Shown piece after piece: positions 35,769 to 44,033 of a stretch of 46,091 nt of DNA. Under the pieces are notes generated by a model. It did not search any database, was not told where the DNA came from, and saw only the letters and a list, made by a program, of their open reading frames with translations. This DNA comes from Bacteroidales bacterium (GTDB taxonomy: Bacteria; Bacteroidota; Bacteroidia; Bacteroidales; UBA932). Every line of letters begins with the position of its first letter. The stretch's first letter is position 1. The stretch covers positions 1 to 46,091 of the forward strand of contig JAGABD010000063.1 of assembly GCA_017614795.1 (NCBI GenBank), written 5' to 3'. A program made the translations under genes and the position numbers.

Positions 35769-37640
35769 ATGAAAAAGATACTCCTTTTCGTCGCTGCGGT
35801 TCTTCTGGCGGGCCAGATGAATGCGCAGGGCATTTTGGTCGAGGCGGAAAGCTTCGCCGCGAAGGGCGGATGGTCGGTGGACCAGCAGTTCATGGACCTT
35901 ATGGGTTCTCCCTACCTGATCGCGCACGGGATGGGCAAGCCTGTGGCCGATGCGACCACCACGGTCCGCATCCCCTCGGCCGGAGTATGGCACGTATGGG
36001 TGCGTTCCTACAACTGGACCACTCCCTGGACGGCGGCCAAAGGTCCGGGAGCTTTCAAGGTGAAACTTAATGGAAAGGCGCTCAAGACCGTAGTCGGCAC
36101 CGAAGGCGACAGGTGGTGCTGGCAATATGCAGGAAGCGCGAAGCTCAAGGCGGGAGATGTCAGGCTGGCCCTTTCGGACCAGACGGGTTTCGACGGCCGC
36201 TGCGATGCGGTGTGGCTGAGCAGCGACAAGGCCTCCGTTCCTCCGGAAGATGTGCCCGCGCTTGAGGCGTTCCGCCGCGAACACGGCGCCCTGCCCAAAG
36301 AGCCCGCCGACGGGGGAGAATATGACTTCGTGGTGATAGGAGGAGGCGTCGCGGGAATGTGCGCCGCGGTGTCCGCCGCCCGTTTCGGATGCAAGGTGGC
36401 TCTCGTGAACGACCGTCCGGTGCCCGGCGGCAACAATTCTTCCGAAATCCGCGTGCATCTGGGCGCCTACATCGAGCAGGAGCCCTACCCGGCACTTGGA
36501 AGGATGCTCCGCGAGTTCGGACATTCCAAGGAAGGCAACGCCCAGCCTGCGGCGAACTACGAGGACGACAAGAAGATAGCTTTCCTGCAGGGTCAGGAAG
36601 GCCTTACCTATCTTCCCTGCTTCAGGGCGGTGAAGGTGAATATGGATGGTGGCAAGATCGCATCTGTGGTTATCCGCAACATAGAATCCGGCGAGGAACT
36701 TCTTCTCAAGGCCCCGGTTTTCGCCGACTGCACGGGTGACGGATGCGTAGGGTATCTTGCCGGCGCCGACTTTATGATGGGCCGCGAAGGCCGCGACGAA
36801 TATGGCGAAGCACTGGCCCCCGAAAAGGGCGACAAGATGACGATGGGCGCCTCCGTTCAGTGGTACAGCGTCGAGGATGCGAAGAAATCTTCCTTCCCCG
36901 CCTTCGAATACGGCGTGAGCTTCAACGAGCAGAACAGCGAGAAGGTGCTGATGGGCGAATGGACCTGGGAAACGGGCCTGAACCTCGACCAGATTCACGA
37001 CGCCGAGCGCATCCGCGACTACGGCCTTCTGGTGGTCTACTCCAACTGGAGCTTCCTCAAGAACCGTTATTCCAAAAAGGCCGAATACGCGAAGAGGTCC
37101 CTCGGCTGGGTGGCCTACGTGGCCGGCAGGCGCGAGTCCCGCAGGCTTCTCGGCGACTATGTTCTCAAGCAGGACGATGTGGACAAGCAGGTCTTCCACG
37201 AAGACGCTTCTTTCACCACCACCTGGCACTTCGACCTTCATTTCCCCGATCCGGCCAACACCGCGAACTTCCCCGGCAACGAGTTCAAGGCGTCCACCAA
37301 GAACAACCTGATTTATCGCTATGCGGTCCCTTACAGGTGCCTGTATTCGCGCAACGTCGACAATCTGTTTATGGCGGGACGCGACATTTCGGCGACGCAC
37401 GTCGCCTTCGGCTCGACGCGTCTTATGCGCACCTGCGGAATGATGGGAGAAGTGGTCGGAATGGCCGCGAGCATCTGCAAGGAGAAGGGCACTACGCCCC
37501 GCGGCGTCTACCAGAAGTATCTGCCCGAACTCAAGGCGCTGATGCGCAAAGGGGCCGCCCGCACCGACATCGCCCTGCCCGACAACCAACGCTTCAATCT
37601 CGGCCGGAATCTCGACAAGCCGAAGGACATTCTTCACTGA
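35769..37640 (+). CDS. Secreted FAD-dependent oxidoreductase with N-terminal carbohydrate-binding-like domain
   Basis: 623 residues from the ATG at 35769, 2 bp after lepA. Signal peptide MKKILLFVAAVLLAGQMNAQ. Residues about 20-170 look like a galactose-binding-type beta sandwich (ILVEAESFAAKGGWSVDQQF, VWHVWVRSYNWTTPW). From residue 186 the FAD_oxidored family begins: DFVVIGGGVAGMCAAVSAAR, PGGNNSSEIRVHLGAYIEQ, VFADCTGDGCVGYLAGADF and NLFMAGRDISATHVAFGSTR. Members of this family in Bacteroidota often travel with carbohydrate-use genes; the substrate is unknown. Export of a flavoprotein would need Tat or uptake of FAD outside; the signal lacks a twin arginine. Confidence 0.87.
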   Translation: MKKILLFVAAVLLAGQMNAQGILVEAESFAAKGGWSVDQQFMDLMGSPYLIAHGMGKPVADATTTVRIPSAGVWHVWVRSYNWTTPWTAAKGPGAFKVKLNGKALKTVVGTEGDRWCWQYAGSAKLKAGDVRLALSDQTGFDGRCDAVWLSSDKASVPPEDVPALEAFRREHGALPKEPADGGEYDFVVIGGGVAGMCAAVSAARFGCKVALVNDRPVPGGNNSSEIRVHLGAYIEQEPYPALGRMLREFGHSKEGNAQPAANYEDDKKIAFLQGQEGLTYLPCFRAVKVNMDGGKIASVVIRNIESGEELLLKAPVFADCTGDGCVGYLAGADFMMGREGRDEYGEALAPEKGDKMTMGASVQWYSVEDAKKSSFPAFEYGVSFNEQNSEKVLMGEWTWETGLNLDQIHDAERIRDYGLLVVYSNWSFLKNRYSKKAEYAKRSLGWVAYVAGRRESRRLLGDYVLKQDDVDKQVFHEDASFTTTWHFDLHFPDPANTANFPGNEFKASTKNNLIYRYAVPYRCLYSRNVDNLFMAGRDISATHVAFGSTRLMRTCGMMGEVVGMAASICKEKGTTPRGVYQKYLPELKALMRKGAARTDIALPDNQRFNLGRNLDKPKDILH

Positions 37641-37647
37641 AAAATAT

Positions 37648-37655
37648 TATATTTG
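37648..37655 (+). promoter_or_regulatory. -7 box (TATATTTG) for the transketolase genes, leaderless distance
   Basis: TATATTTGTACAT ends 5 bases before the ATG at 37661, as at lepA. Confidence 0.65.
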
Positions 37656-37660
37656 TACAT

Positions 37661-38497
37661 ATGAAAACTGTACAGGAACTTCAGGACATCGCTTCCCAGG
37701 TACGGCGCGACATCGTCCGCATGGTCAGCGCGGCGAAGTCCGGTCATCCGGGAGGCTCTCTGAGCAGTACGGACATCCTTACCGCTCTGTTTTTCAATGA
37801 GATGAAACACGATCCCGCCACCTGGCGGCGCGATGCCAAGGGGCAGGACGCATTCATCCTGTCGGCCGGGCATCTGGCTCCCGTGTACTACTCGGTGCTG
37901 GCCCGTTCGGGTTACTTCAAACCCGAGTTGATGGGCACTCTGCGCAAGTTCGGCACCAAGCTCCAGGGACACCCCGCCGTGGGTTACATCGACGGAGTTT
38001 TCCAGCCTTCGGGTTCCCTCGGACAGGGCCTTTCCGCCGCGGCGGGCATAGCGCTCAGCAAGAAGATGAGCGGAGAGCCCGAGCGCGTGTTCGCCCTCCT
38101 TGGCGACGGCGAGAGCGAGGAAGGCCAGATCTGGGAGGCGGCAATGTTCGCCGAGCACCATCATCTCGACAACCTCGTGGCCATGACCGACTGGAACGGA
38201 ATGCAGATCGACGGCCCCATCGAGAGCGTCGCCGGCATCGGAGAGCTCAACGAGAAATGGCTCGCCTTCGGCTGGGATGTCATAGAGGCCGACGGACACG
38301 ATTTCGAGAGCATCCTCAGCGCCTTCCAGCTCGCCCGCAAGCAGGACGGCAAACCCAAGATGATCCTCTTCCACACCGAAATGGGTCACGGAGTGGACTT
38401 TATGGCGGGTTCTCATTCCTGGCACGGCAAGGCCCCCAGCGCGGAACAGTGCGAGGCCGCCCTTGCCCAGCTTAAAGAAACTTTGGGAGACTATTAG
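37661..38497 (+). CDS. Transketolase, N-terminal (thiamine-binding) subunit
   Basis: 278 residues from the ATG at 37661; an in-frame extension upstream lies inside the FAD gene and is not used. Thiamine diphosphate/Mg motif GDGESEEGQIWEAAMFAEHH, plus SAAKSGHPGGSLSSTDIL and LSAGHLAPVYYSVL. It needs the next gene to form a whole active site; such split transketolases are common in Bacteroidetes and archaea. Transfers two-carbon units in the non-oxidative pentose phosphate pathway. Ends one base before the C-subunit start. Confidence 0.95.
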   Translation: MKTVQELQDIASQVRRDIVRMVSAAKSGHPGGSLSSTDILTALFFNEMKHDPATWRRDAKGQDAFILSAGHLAPVYYSVLARSGYFKPELMGTLRKFGTKLQGHPAVGYIDGVFQPSGSLGQGLSAAAGIALSKKMSGEPERVFALLGDGESEEGQIWEAAMFAEHHHLDNLVAMTDWNGMQIDGPIESVAGIGELNEKWLAFGWDVIEADGHDFESILSAFQLARKQDGKPKMILFHTEMGHGVDFMAGSHSWHGKAPSAEQCEAALAQLKETLGDY

Positions 38498-38498
38498 T

Positions 38499-39452
38499 AT
38501 GAAGAAGTATATCGATACCGGAAAGAAGGATACCCGCAGCGGATTCGGCGCGGGTCTCCTCGAAGCAGGCAGGGAAGACGCCAACGTGGTGGCCCTCGCC
38601 GCCGACCTCAAGGGTTCCCTGAAGATGGACGCCTTTGCGGCCGAATTCCCCGACCGCTTCATCGAATGCGGCATCGCCGAAGCCAATATGGTGGGCGTCG
38701 CCGCTGGTCTCGCCCTCACCGGCAAGGTGCCGTTCTGCGGCTCCTTCGCCGAATTCATCACCGGTCGCGTGTACGACCAGGTGCGCCAGGAGGTCGCATA
38801 CGGCCATACCAACGTCAAGCTCGCATCTTCCCACGCTGGAATCACCCTCGGAGAAGACGGAGCCACGCACCAGACGATGGAGGATGTCGCCCTTATGCGC
38901 GCCCTTCCCGGAATGACGGTGCTGGTTCCCTGCGACTACAACCAGACTCTGCAGGCCACCAAGGCTTCCGCCAAGTACGACGGCCCCGTATACCTTCGTT
39001 TCGGACGCCCGGGCGTGCCCAACTTCACCGATCCCGAAGAACCCTTCGTTATCGGCAAGGTGTATGAGCTCAACCCCGGCACCGACGTAACCCTCATCGC
39101 CAACGGACATCTCGTTTGGGAGGCCCTCCAGGCCGCCGAGGCCCTCGAGGTCGAAGGCATCAGCGCGGCAGTGCTGAACGTCGCCACGGTGAAGCCTCTC
39201 GATACCGCAGCCATAGTCGCTTCGGTCGCAAAGACCGGCGCGGTGGTGGTAGCGGAGGAGCACAACGCCTATGGCGGACTCTGCGAAGCGATAGCCAGCG
39301 CCCTTGCCGCTGAAGCCCCCGCTCCGATAGAGTTCGTGAATGGCGGCGACCGTTTCGGCCAGAGCGGCACTCCCGCGGAACTTATGCAGTACTACGGACT
39401 CGACGCGGCCCACATCGCGGCGGCGGCGAAAAAAGCGATCGCGCGCAAATAA
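38499..39452 (+). CDS. Transketolase, C-terminal (pyrimidine-binding) subunit
   Basis: 317 residues from the ATG at 38499. Contains TRSGFGAGLLEAGRE, FIECGIAEANMVGVAAGLAL with the catalytic Glu that protonates the cofactor, SSHAGITLGEDGATHQTMED, and the C-terminal regulatory-fold region VVVAEEHNAYGGLCEAIA. Partner of the preceding gene; one transcript. No terminator is evident before the ECF sigma gene 52 bp downstream. Confidence 0.95.
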   Translation: MKKYIDTGKKDTRSGFGAGLLEAGREDANVVALAADLKGSLKMDAFAAEFPDRFIECGIAEANMVGVAAGLALTGKVPFCGSFAEFITGRVYDQVRQEVAYGHTNVKLASSHAGITLGEDGATHQTMEDVALMRALPGMTVLVPCDYNQTLQATKASAKYDGPVYLRFGRPGVPNFTDPEEPFVIGKVYELNPGTDVTLIANGHLVWEALQAAEALEVEGISAAVLNVATVKPLDTAAIVASVAKTGAVVVAEEHNAYGGLCEAIASALAAEAPAPIEFVNGGDRFGQSGTPAELMQYYGLDAAHIAAAAKKAIARK

Positions 39453-39504
39453 ACCTTCGCGCCGGTTTCGCGTCCTATAAGAAGCGACGTCGACCGAAAC
39501 TTCT

Positions 39505-40002
39505 ATGCAGGACAGCGAATTCAACGAAATCGTCCGTGAGTACAGCGAACAGTTGTACTGGCACATCCGGGGCATTGTGAACAGCCACGAGGATGCCGAC
39601 GACATACTTCAGGACACCTTTGTCAAGATATGGCGGGCTCTTCCGGAATTCCGGGGCGAGTCCGCCGTTTCCACCTGGGTATGGCGCATAGCCACCAACG
39701 AGACGCTTTCCTTCCTTCGCAAGAAACGCGTACGCGCGATGCTGCAGTTCAAGAGCGTCGACGAGGAGACCGAGCGCACCGTCAGCGGCGACCCGTGGTT
39801 CAACGGAGACGAGGCCGCCCGCAAGCTGGCCGTCGCAATCGCCAGGCTGCCCGACAAGCAGAGGGTGGTGTTCCAGATGCGCTACTACGAGGAGATGCCC
39901 TACGAGAAGATCGCCGAAATCACCGGCACCTCGGTAGGCGCCCTCAAGGCATCTTACCACATCGCCCGGGAAAAAATCAAAGAACAATTAAACCTTTTAT
40001 AA
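39505..40002 (+). CDS. ECF-type RNA polymerase sigma factor
   Basis: 165 residues. Region 2 is seen in HEDADDILQDTFVKIWRAL and STWVWRIATNETLSFLRKKR; region 4 in LPDKQRVVFQMRYYEEMPYEKIAEITGTSVGALKASYH. No region 1 or 3, so it is an extracytoplasmic-function sigma. The next gene (membrane protein with a short N-terminal cytoplasmic part) is a candidate anti-sigma. No autoregulatory promoter could be assigned; the upstream 52 bp contains CCTATAAGAAG but no TAnnTTTG box. Confidence 0.92.
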   Translation: MQDSEFNEIVREYSEQLYWHIRGIVNSHEDADDILQDTFVKIWRALPEFRGESAVSTWVWRIATNETLSFLRKKRVRAMLQFKSVDEETERTVSGDPWFNGDEAARKLAVAIARLPDKQRVVFQMRYYEEMPYEKIAEITGTSVGALKASYHIAREKIKEQLNLL

Positions 40003-40005
40003 GAA

Positions 40006-40299
40006 ATGGAATCTAAACAGTCGGTTATGAAGAACAAGAATTCATATTCCGTTCCTGAAGGATACTTCGAGAACCTACAGCAAAGGCTCTCGGATATTCC
40101 TGCCCGGCAGCCCCGCAGGTCGGTTGCGCGGAAGCTTACTCCCTACCTCGCCCTCGCGGCGAGTTTCGCCCTGATAGTGGCGGTGGGGACGGCGGTTCTC
40201 CGCAAGACCGTTCCGCCCGTGGCGAGCGAGCAGGAAATCATCGAGTATCTTGTCGATTCGGATATGACTCTTGCCCAGATCATTGATTATTTACCCTAA
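40006..40299 (+). CDS. Small membrane protein, candidate anti-sigma partner
   Basis: 97 residues, start at the ATG 3 bp after the sigma gene (a second ATG at 40027 is also possible). Cytoplasmic part with NSYSVPEGYFENLQQRL, a motif recurring in Bacteroidetes proteins next to ECF sigma factors, a single membrane helix (LALAASFALIVAVGTAVL) and a short acidic external tail. No known anti-sigma zinc motif (HxxxCxxC) is present. Role inferred from context only. Confidence 0.75.
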   Translation: MESKQSVMKNKNSYSVPEGYFENLQQRLSDIPARQPRRSVARKLTPYLALAASFALIVAVGTAVLRKTVPPVASEQEIIEYLVDSDMTLAQIIDYLP

Positions 40300-40311
40300 A
40301 ATCCATTTATT

Positions 40312-40863
40312 ATGAAAAAGTTTATCGCTATGCTCGCAGCTTCGGCACTTGTGCTGAGCGCGTTCGCACAGGCTCCCGCGAATCAGGGAAAGCCCGGAAG
40401 GGGAGCGGAATTCCGCAAACAGCAGAAGGAAAGGATCCAGGCGGAAAAAATCGCTTACATCACCACTCAGCTTGAGCTGACTCCCGAAGAGGCCCAGGTA
40501 TTCTGGCCCGTCTACAACAAGGCACAGGCCGAACTCAAAGAAGCCAACAAGGCTGTCGGCGAGAAGATGAAGGCCGTCAAGGCCGCCATCAAGGAAGGAG
40601 CGGCTGACGCCGAAGTCGGAAAACTCGTCAAGGAGTACACCAAGGCGCGTGGCGAAAAGAAGGACGTGATGGCATCGTACGCCGACCAGTTCATCAAGGT
40701 CGTAGGGCCTGTCAAGACCGCGAAGCTCTACATTGCCGAAGAAGGCTTCCGCAAACAGCAGATAGGCCGTCTCGGCGGCCAGGGTGGCGGACAGCGTCCC
40801 GGCGGACCCCGTCCCGGTGTCGATGAACCCGGGGACCCCCATCCCGTACAGCCCAGGAAGTAA
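40312..40863 (+). CDS. Secreted Spy/CpxP-like helical protein
   Basis: 183 residues: signal peptide MKKFIAMLAASALVLSAFAQA, then charged helices with YITTQLELTPEEAQVFWPVYNKAQ, resembling the LTxxQ proteins Spy and CpxP. The C-terminal 30 residues are Gly/Pro/Arg-rich (GGQGGGQRPGGPRPG). Genes of this type follow ECF sigma/anti-sigma pairs in Bacteroides and may be a periplasmic chaperone or stress sensor (inference). Confidence 0.78.
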   Translation: MKKFIAMLAASALVLSAFAQAPANQGKPGRGAEFRKQQKERIQAEKIAYITTQLELTPEEAQVFWPVYNKAQAELKEANKAVGEKMKAVKAAIKEGAADAEVGKLVKEYTKARGEKKDVMASYADQFIKVVGPVKTAKLYIAEEGFRKQQIGRLGGQGGGQRPGGPRPGVDEPGDPHPVQPRK

Positions 40864-40900
40864 CTTCATTCCAACAGTTTAGTTTCTCAGTTTATCAAAA

Positions 40901-40933
40901 GGACGGGACGTCGGGAGGCGTCCCGCCTTTTTT
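40901..40933 (+). terminator. Intrinsic terminator after the ECF operon
   Basis: CGGGACG/CGTCCCG stem with GG/CC extension and a following TTTTTT. Confidence 0.85.
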
Positions 40934-40947
40934 ATCCGGATTTTTGC

Positions 40948-40955
40948 TATATTTG
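40948..40955 (+). promoter_or_regulatory. -7 box (TATATTTG) for tatA
   Basis: TATATTTGTGG 32 bp before the tatA ATG, just behind the terminator. Confidence 0.65.
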
Positions 40956-40987
40956 TGGGGATTAGAGGATATTAATAACGAAACAAT

Positions 40988-41182
40988 ATGAAATCTCTTT
41001 TACTTTTTCAGAACTTCGGAGTTTGGGAAATCCTTATTATCGCTCTGGTAGTGCTTCTTCTTTTCGGCGGCAAAAAGATTCCCGAACTGATGAGCGGCCT
41101 TGGCAAGGGCGTCAAGAGCTTCAAGAAGGGGATGCACGAAGTCGAGGACGAAATCAACAAGGCAGACAACGATAAGGAATAA
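40988..41182 (+). CDS. tatA: Sec-independent translocase protein TatA
   Basis: 64 residues: short membrane helix ([16 protein letters not shown]), the conserved hinge [21 protein letters not shown] with an amphipathic helix, and an acidic tail. It forms the pore of the twin-arginine translocase. The stop TAA overlaps the tatC ATG by one base, which couples the two. Confidence 0.95.
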   Translation: MKSLLLFQNFGVWEILIIALVVLLLFGGKKIPELMSGLGKGVKSFKKGMHEVEDEINKADNDKE

Positions 41183-41946
41183 TGGAGGAAATGTCCTTCT
41201 GGGACCATCTGGAAGCGCTCAGGTGGTGCCTTCTGCGTGTAATAATAGTCCTTTTTATTGTTTTGGTGGGGTGCTTTGTCGCCCTGCCTCACGTTTTTGA
41301 CGCCTGGATACTCGGGCCGGCCCACGCCGACTTCTTCGTATACAAGTGGTTCGCCTTCATGTACGGCGCAGGGAGCGATGTGAACATCATCAACATCAAT
41401 GTCGCCTCCCAGTTTATGACACATATCACCACATCGCTCTGGATAGCGCTGGTGCTCACTTTCCCTTACCTGATGTACCAGATTTGGGTGTTCGTGAAGC
41501 CCGCCCTCTATCCCAAGGAGATAAAGGGAGTGAAGAGCGCTTTCCTGGGCGGCACGGTGCTTTTCTATCTGGGCTGCGCGGTGGGATATCTCATCGTCTT
41601 CCCCATCATCTTCAAGTTCCTTACGCAGTATCAGGTTTCGCAGGAAATCGTCAATCAGATATCGCTCAATTCCTATATGGGCATATTCCTGATGATGATT
41701 TTCATTATGGGCCTCGTGTTCGAGATGCCGATGCTTGCGTGGCTGCTCTCGCAGCTCGGAGTGCTTCGCAAGCCATTCCTCCGTCAGTACCGCAAGCACG
41801 CGGTGGTGGTGCTTCTGGTGCTCGCCGCCGTTATCACCCCGACGGGCGATCCCTTCACCCTGATGGTGGTGTTTCTGCCCCTGTACCTGCTCTACGAATT
41901 CTCGATAATGCTGGTTCGCGACGCGGACCCTTCGGACGATGAGTAA
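41182..41946 (+). CDS. tatC: Sec-independent translocase protein TatC
   Basis: 254 residues, six membrane helices. The N-terminal MSFWDHLEALRWCLLR-like stretch (here [19 protein letters not shown]) and FPYLMYQIWVFVKPALYPKE are TatC signatures; the latter begins the segment that recognises twin-arginine signals. Bacteroidales usually carry only a minimal TatA-TatC set, as here. Overlaps menA by 8 bp. Confidence 0.95.
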   Translation: MEEMSFWDHLEALRWCLLRVIIVLFIVLVGCFVALPHVFDAWILGPAHADFFVYKWFAFMYGAGSDVNIININVASQFMTHITTSLWIALVLTFPYLMYQIWVFVKPALYPKEIKGVKSAFLGGTVLFYLGCAVGYLIVFPIIFKFLTQYQVSQEIVNQISLNSYMGIFLMMIFIMGLVFEMPMLAWLLSQLGVLRKPFLRQYRKHAVVVLLVLAAVITPTGDPFTLMVVFLPLYLLYEFSIMLVRDADPSDDE

Positions 41947-42847
41947 GTTTTCCGCAGCAATATCTTCGATGCGCCTTCGCACCCTGCCGCTTTCGCTGGC
42001 GGGTGTGATACTCGGTTCGATGCTGGCCGTGGCGGACTTCCAGGTAAACCCCTGGGTGGTGGCGCTCGTGTGCCTGACGACGGTCTGCCTCCAGGTGCTT
42101 TCAAACCTCTGCAACGAGCTTGGCGACGTGCTTCACGGCACGGATACCGCCGAGCGCCAGGGCCCCGCTTACGGACTCAACGGGGGAGAGCTGACAATCT
42201 GCGGAATGAAGGGCCTAATCGCCGGCGCGGTGGTCGCTTGCTGCGTTTCCGGGGCCGCGATGATACATCTCTCCTTCGGCACTTTCCTTTGTATGGAGAG
42301 CATCTGCCTGCTGCTGCTCGGCGGCTGCGCCATCGCGGCGGCTATGCGTTACACGCTCGGACGCAATCCCTACGGTTACAGAGGGCTTGGAGACCTTTAT
42401 GTTTTTCTTTTCTTCGGAATAGTCAGCGTGACCGGTTCGTATTTCGTCTGTGCGCATACCCTGCTCGGCTGGAAGCTGCTTCTGCCCGCCGCGGCCATCG
42501 GCTTTTTCAGTATGGGCGTGCTGAACGTCAACAACATACGCGATATGGCAACCGACGCCCCCAACAGGCGGACGGTCGCAATCCGGCTCGGAGTTCACAG
42601 GGCTCGCATCTACCAGACGGTTCTCATCTGCCTCGGCTGGATCTGTATGATTGCCTACTGCGCCCTGCGTTTCGCCGACTGGAAACATTGGATTTATTTC
42701 GCGGTACTGCCGCTGTTCATACTGCATCTGCGGATGGTGTGGACCCGCTCGGGCCGCAGTCTCGACCCGGCTCTGCCCATGCTTGTCATGAGCACTTTCG
42801 CGCTGGCGGTGCTGGCGTCGCTCGGCTTCTGCGCATATCTTTTCTGA
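41939..42847 (+). CDS. menA: 1,4-dihydroxy-2-naphthoate polyprenyltransferase
   Basis: 302-residue UbiA-family membrane protein, about eight helices. The aspartate-rich prenyl-diphosphate site appears as [18 protein letters not shown], and the second site as [30 protein letters not shown] at the N-terminus is typical of MenA. It attaches the polyprenyl tail in menaquinone synthesis; menG, the next step, is encoded two genes on. The yidD start follows directly. Confidence 0.93.
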   Translation: MSKFSAAISSMRLRTLPLSLAGVILGSMLAVADFQVNPWVVALVCLTTVCLQVLSNLCNELGDVLHGTDTAERQGPAYGLNGGELTICGMKGLIAGAVVACCVSGAAMIHLSFGTFLCMESICLLLLGGCAIAAAMRYTLGRNPYGYRGLGDLYVFLFFGIVSVTGSYFVCAHTLLGWKLLLPAAAIGFFSMGVLNVNNIRDMATDAPNRRTVAIRLGVHRARIYQTVLICLGWICMIAYCALRFADWKHWIYFAVLPLFILHLRMVWTRSGRSLDPALPMLVMSTFALAVLASLGFCAYLF

Positions 42848-42848
42848 C

Positions 42849-43079
42849 GTGGAACTGCTGAAGAAAATACTCATCTTCCCCTTCGTGCTGCTGATCCGCT
42901 TCTACCAGGTCTGCATCTCTCCGCTCAAACCCCCGACCTGCCGCTTCACTCCGACCTGCTCGCAATATGCGCTGGAGGCTTTCAAGAAGTATGGCCCGTT
43001 CAAGGGTTTCTGGCTGAGTTTCAAGCGGATACTGCGCTGCCGCCCCGGCGGAGGAAGCGGTTACGATCCGGTTCCTTAG
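42849..43079 (+). CDS. yidD: Membrane protein insertion efficiency factor YidD
   Basis: 76 residues beginning with GTG one base after menA. Carries [41 protein letters not shown] and [15 protein letters not shown], the full YidD signature with its conserved cysteines. It helps YidC-dependent membrane protein insertion. Elsewhere it sits with rnpA-yidC; here it is in the tat/menaquinone cluster. Confidence 0.95.
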   Translation: MELLKKILIFPFVLLIRFYQVCISPLKPPTCRFTPTCSQYALEAFKKYGPFKGFWLSFKRILRCRPGGGSGYDPVP

Positions 43080-43104
43080 ACTTGTTTGCGCTTGACTTTC
43101 GCCT

Positions 43105-43920
43105 ATGCCAAAAAAGGAACAGATACGCCAAATGTTCGACGACATCGCGCCCGGGTACGATGCCTTCAACCACCTGTCTTCGCTGGGCATCGACAAGTGC
43201 TGGAGAAGGCGCGCGTTGAGGGAGTTGCCGTCGCCGGTTGAGTCTGCTTCGGATGCAGGCACGGCGGCCGGTTCGGAGGCTGGTTCGGAGGCTGCGGTTG
43301 GTTCTAAGGTTGGCTACCGGGTGCTGGACGTTGCTTGCGGCACGGGCGATTTCTGCATCGCTGCGGCTCGGTATTTGGGCAGGAAGGTGCGGCGCTCCGG
43401 CCGGTCGGACGTGGCTGGTACCCCTTCACCCTTTCATCTGACAGGCGTCGACATCTCTACGGGGATGCTGGAGGTGATGGTCCGCAAAATCTCGGAGGCA
43501 GGGCTGGCGGAGGTGGTTTCGGCGGAGGAAGGCGACTGTGCTTCGCTGCGATATGCCGACGGCTCTTTCGATGCCGTGACGGTGGCGTTCGGGGTGCGTA
43601 ATTTCGAGGACAGGGAGAAGTGCCTCGGGGAGATCTTGCGGGTGCTGAAACCGGGCGGGCGCTTCATAATGCTGGAACTCGGAGTGCCGTCTTGCAGGCC
43701 CGTGGCCTGGCTCTACCGCGCCTATTTCACGAAGATTCTGCCTCTTGTCGGAAGGAGAATTTCAGGCAACCGCCGTGCCTACGAGTATCTGCCCGCCTCG
43801 GTGCTGGCGTTCCCGAAAATGAAGGAGTGGCTCGCGACGCTTGAAGGGGTTGGTTTCCGTGCCTGCCGCCATCGCGCCCTGTCCCTCGGCATCTGTCGAC
43901 TCTATATCGCTGAGAAATAG
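43105..43920 (+). CDS. menG: Demethylmenaquinone methyltransferase with two low-complexity inserts
   Basis: 271 residues, class I SAM methyltransferase. SAM motif I is VLDVACGTGDFCI, motif II LTGVDISTGML, then VAFGVRNFEDR and LRVLKPGGRFIMLELG, all MenG/UbiE. Final methylation in menaquinone synthesis. Longer than the usual 240-245: residues about 43-69 are an Ala/Gly/Ser/Glu-rich insert before motif I that includes a 12-bp tandem repeat, and residues about 92-111 another between motif I and II. Neither touches a SAM-contact motif. Codon use in the inserts (GGTTCG, GCGGTT) differs from the flanks. Confidence 0.93.
   Translation: MPKKEQIRQMFDDIAPGYDAFNHLSSLGIDKCWRRRALRELPSPVESASDAGTAAGSEAGSEAAVGSKVGYRVLDVACGTGDFCIAAARYLGRKVRRSGRSDVAGTPSPFHLTGVDISTGMLEVMVRKISEAGLAEVVSAEEGDCASLRYADGSFDAVTVAFGVRNFEDREKCLGEILRVLKPGGRFIMLELGVPSCRPVAWLYRAYFTKILPLVGRRISGNRRAYEYLPASVLAFPKMKEWLATLEGVGFRACRHRALSLGICRLYIAEK
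43270..43293 (+). repeat. Tandem 12-bp repeat inside menG
   Basis: GGTTCGGAGGCT occurs twice in direct succession, encoding repeated Gly-Ser-Glu-Ala, with degenerate copies around it. Confidence 0.7.
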
Positions 43921-44001
43921 AACTGCGTCCTTCTCCAACAGCTGGTCCGTGCTGTCTTATAACCTGCAAACGTAACCAATTGAATTATAGAGAAATAAGC
44001 A

Positions 44002-44033
44002 TTTTGCCTTCCCGGTTTAACTGGAAGGTAAAA
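44002..44033. terminator. Hairpin between convergent genes
   Basis: TTTTGCCTTCC and GGAAGGTAAAA form an 11-bp stem (one G-T pair) around a 10-base loop. It overlaps the end of the minus-strand gene; the T-run is weak on both strands. Confidence 0.45.

Noticed and set aside
35763..37637. 624-codon minus-strand frame opposite the FAD oxidoreductase
   Set aside because: Antisense shadow; the plus strand shows a signal peptide and the FAD-binding motif.
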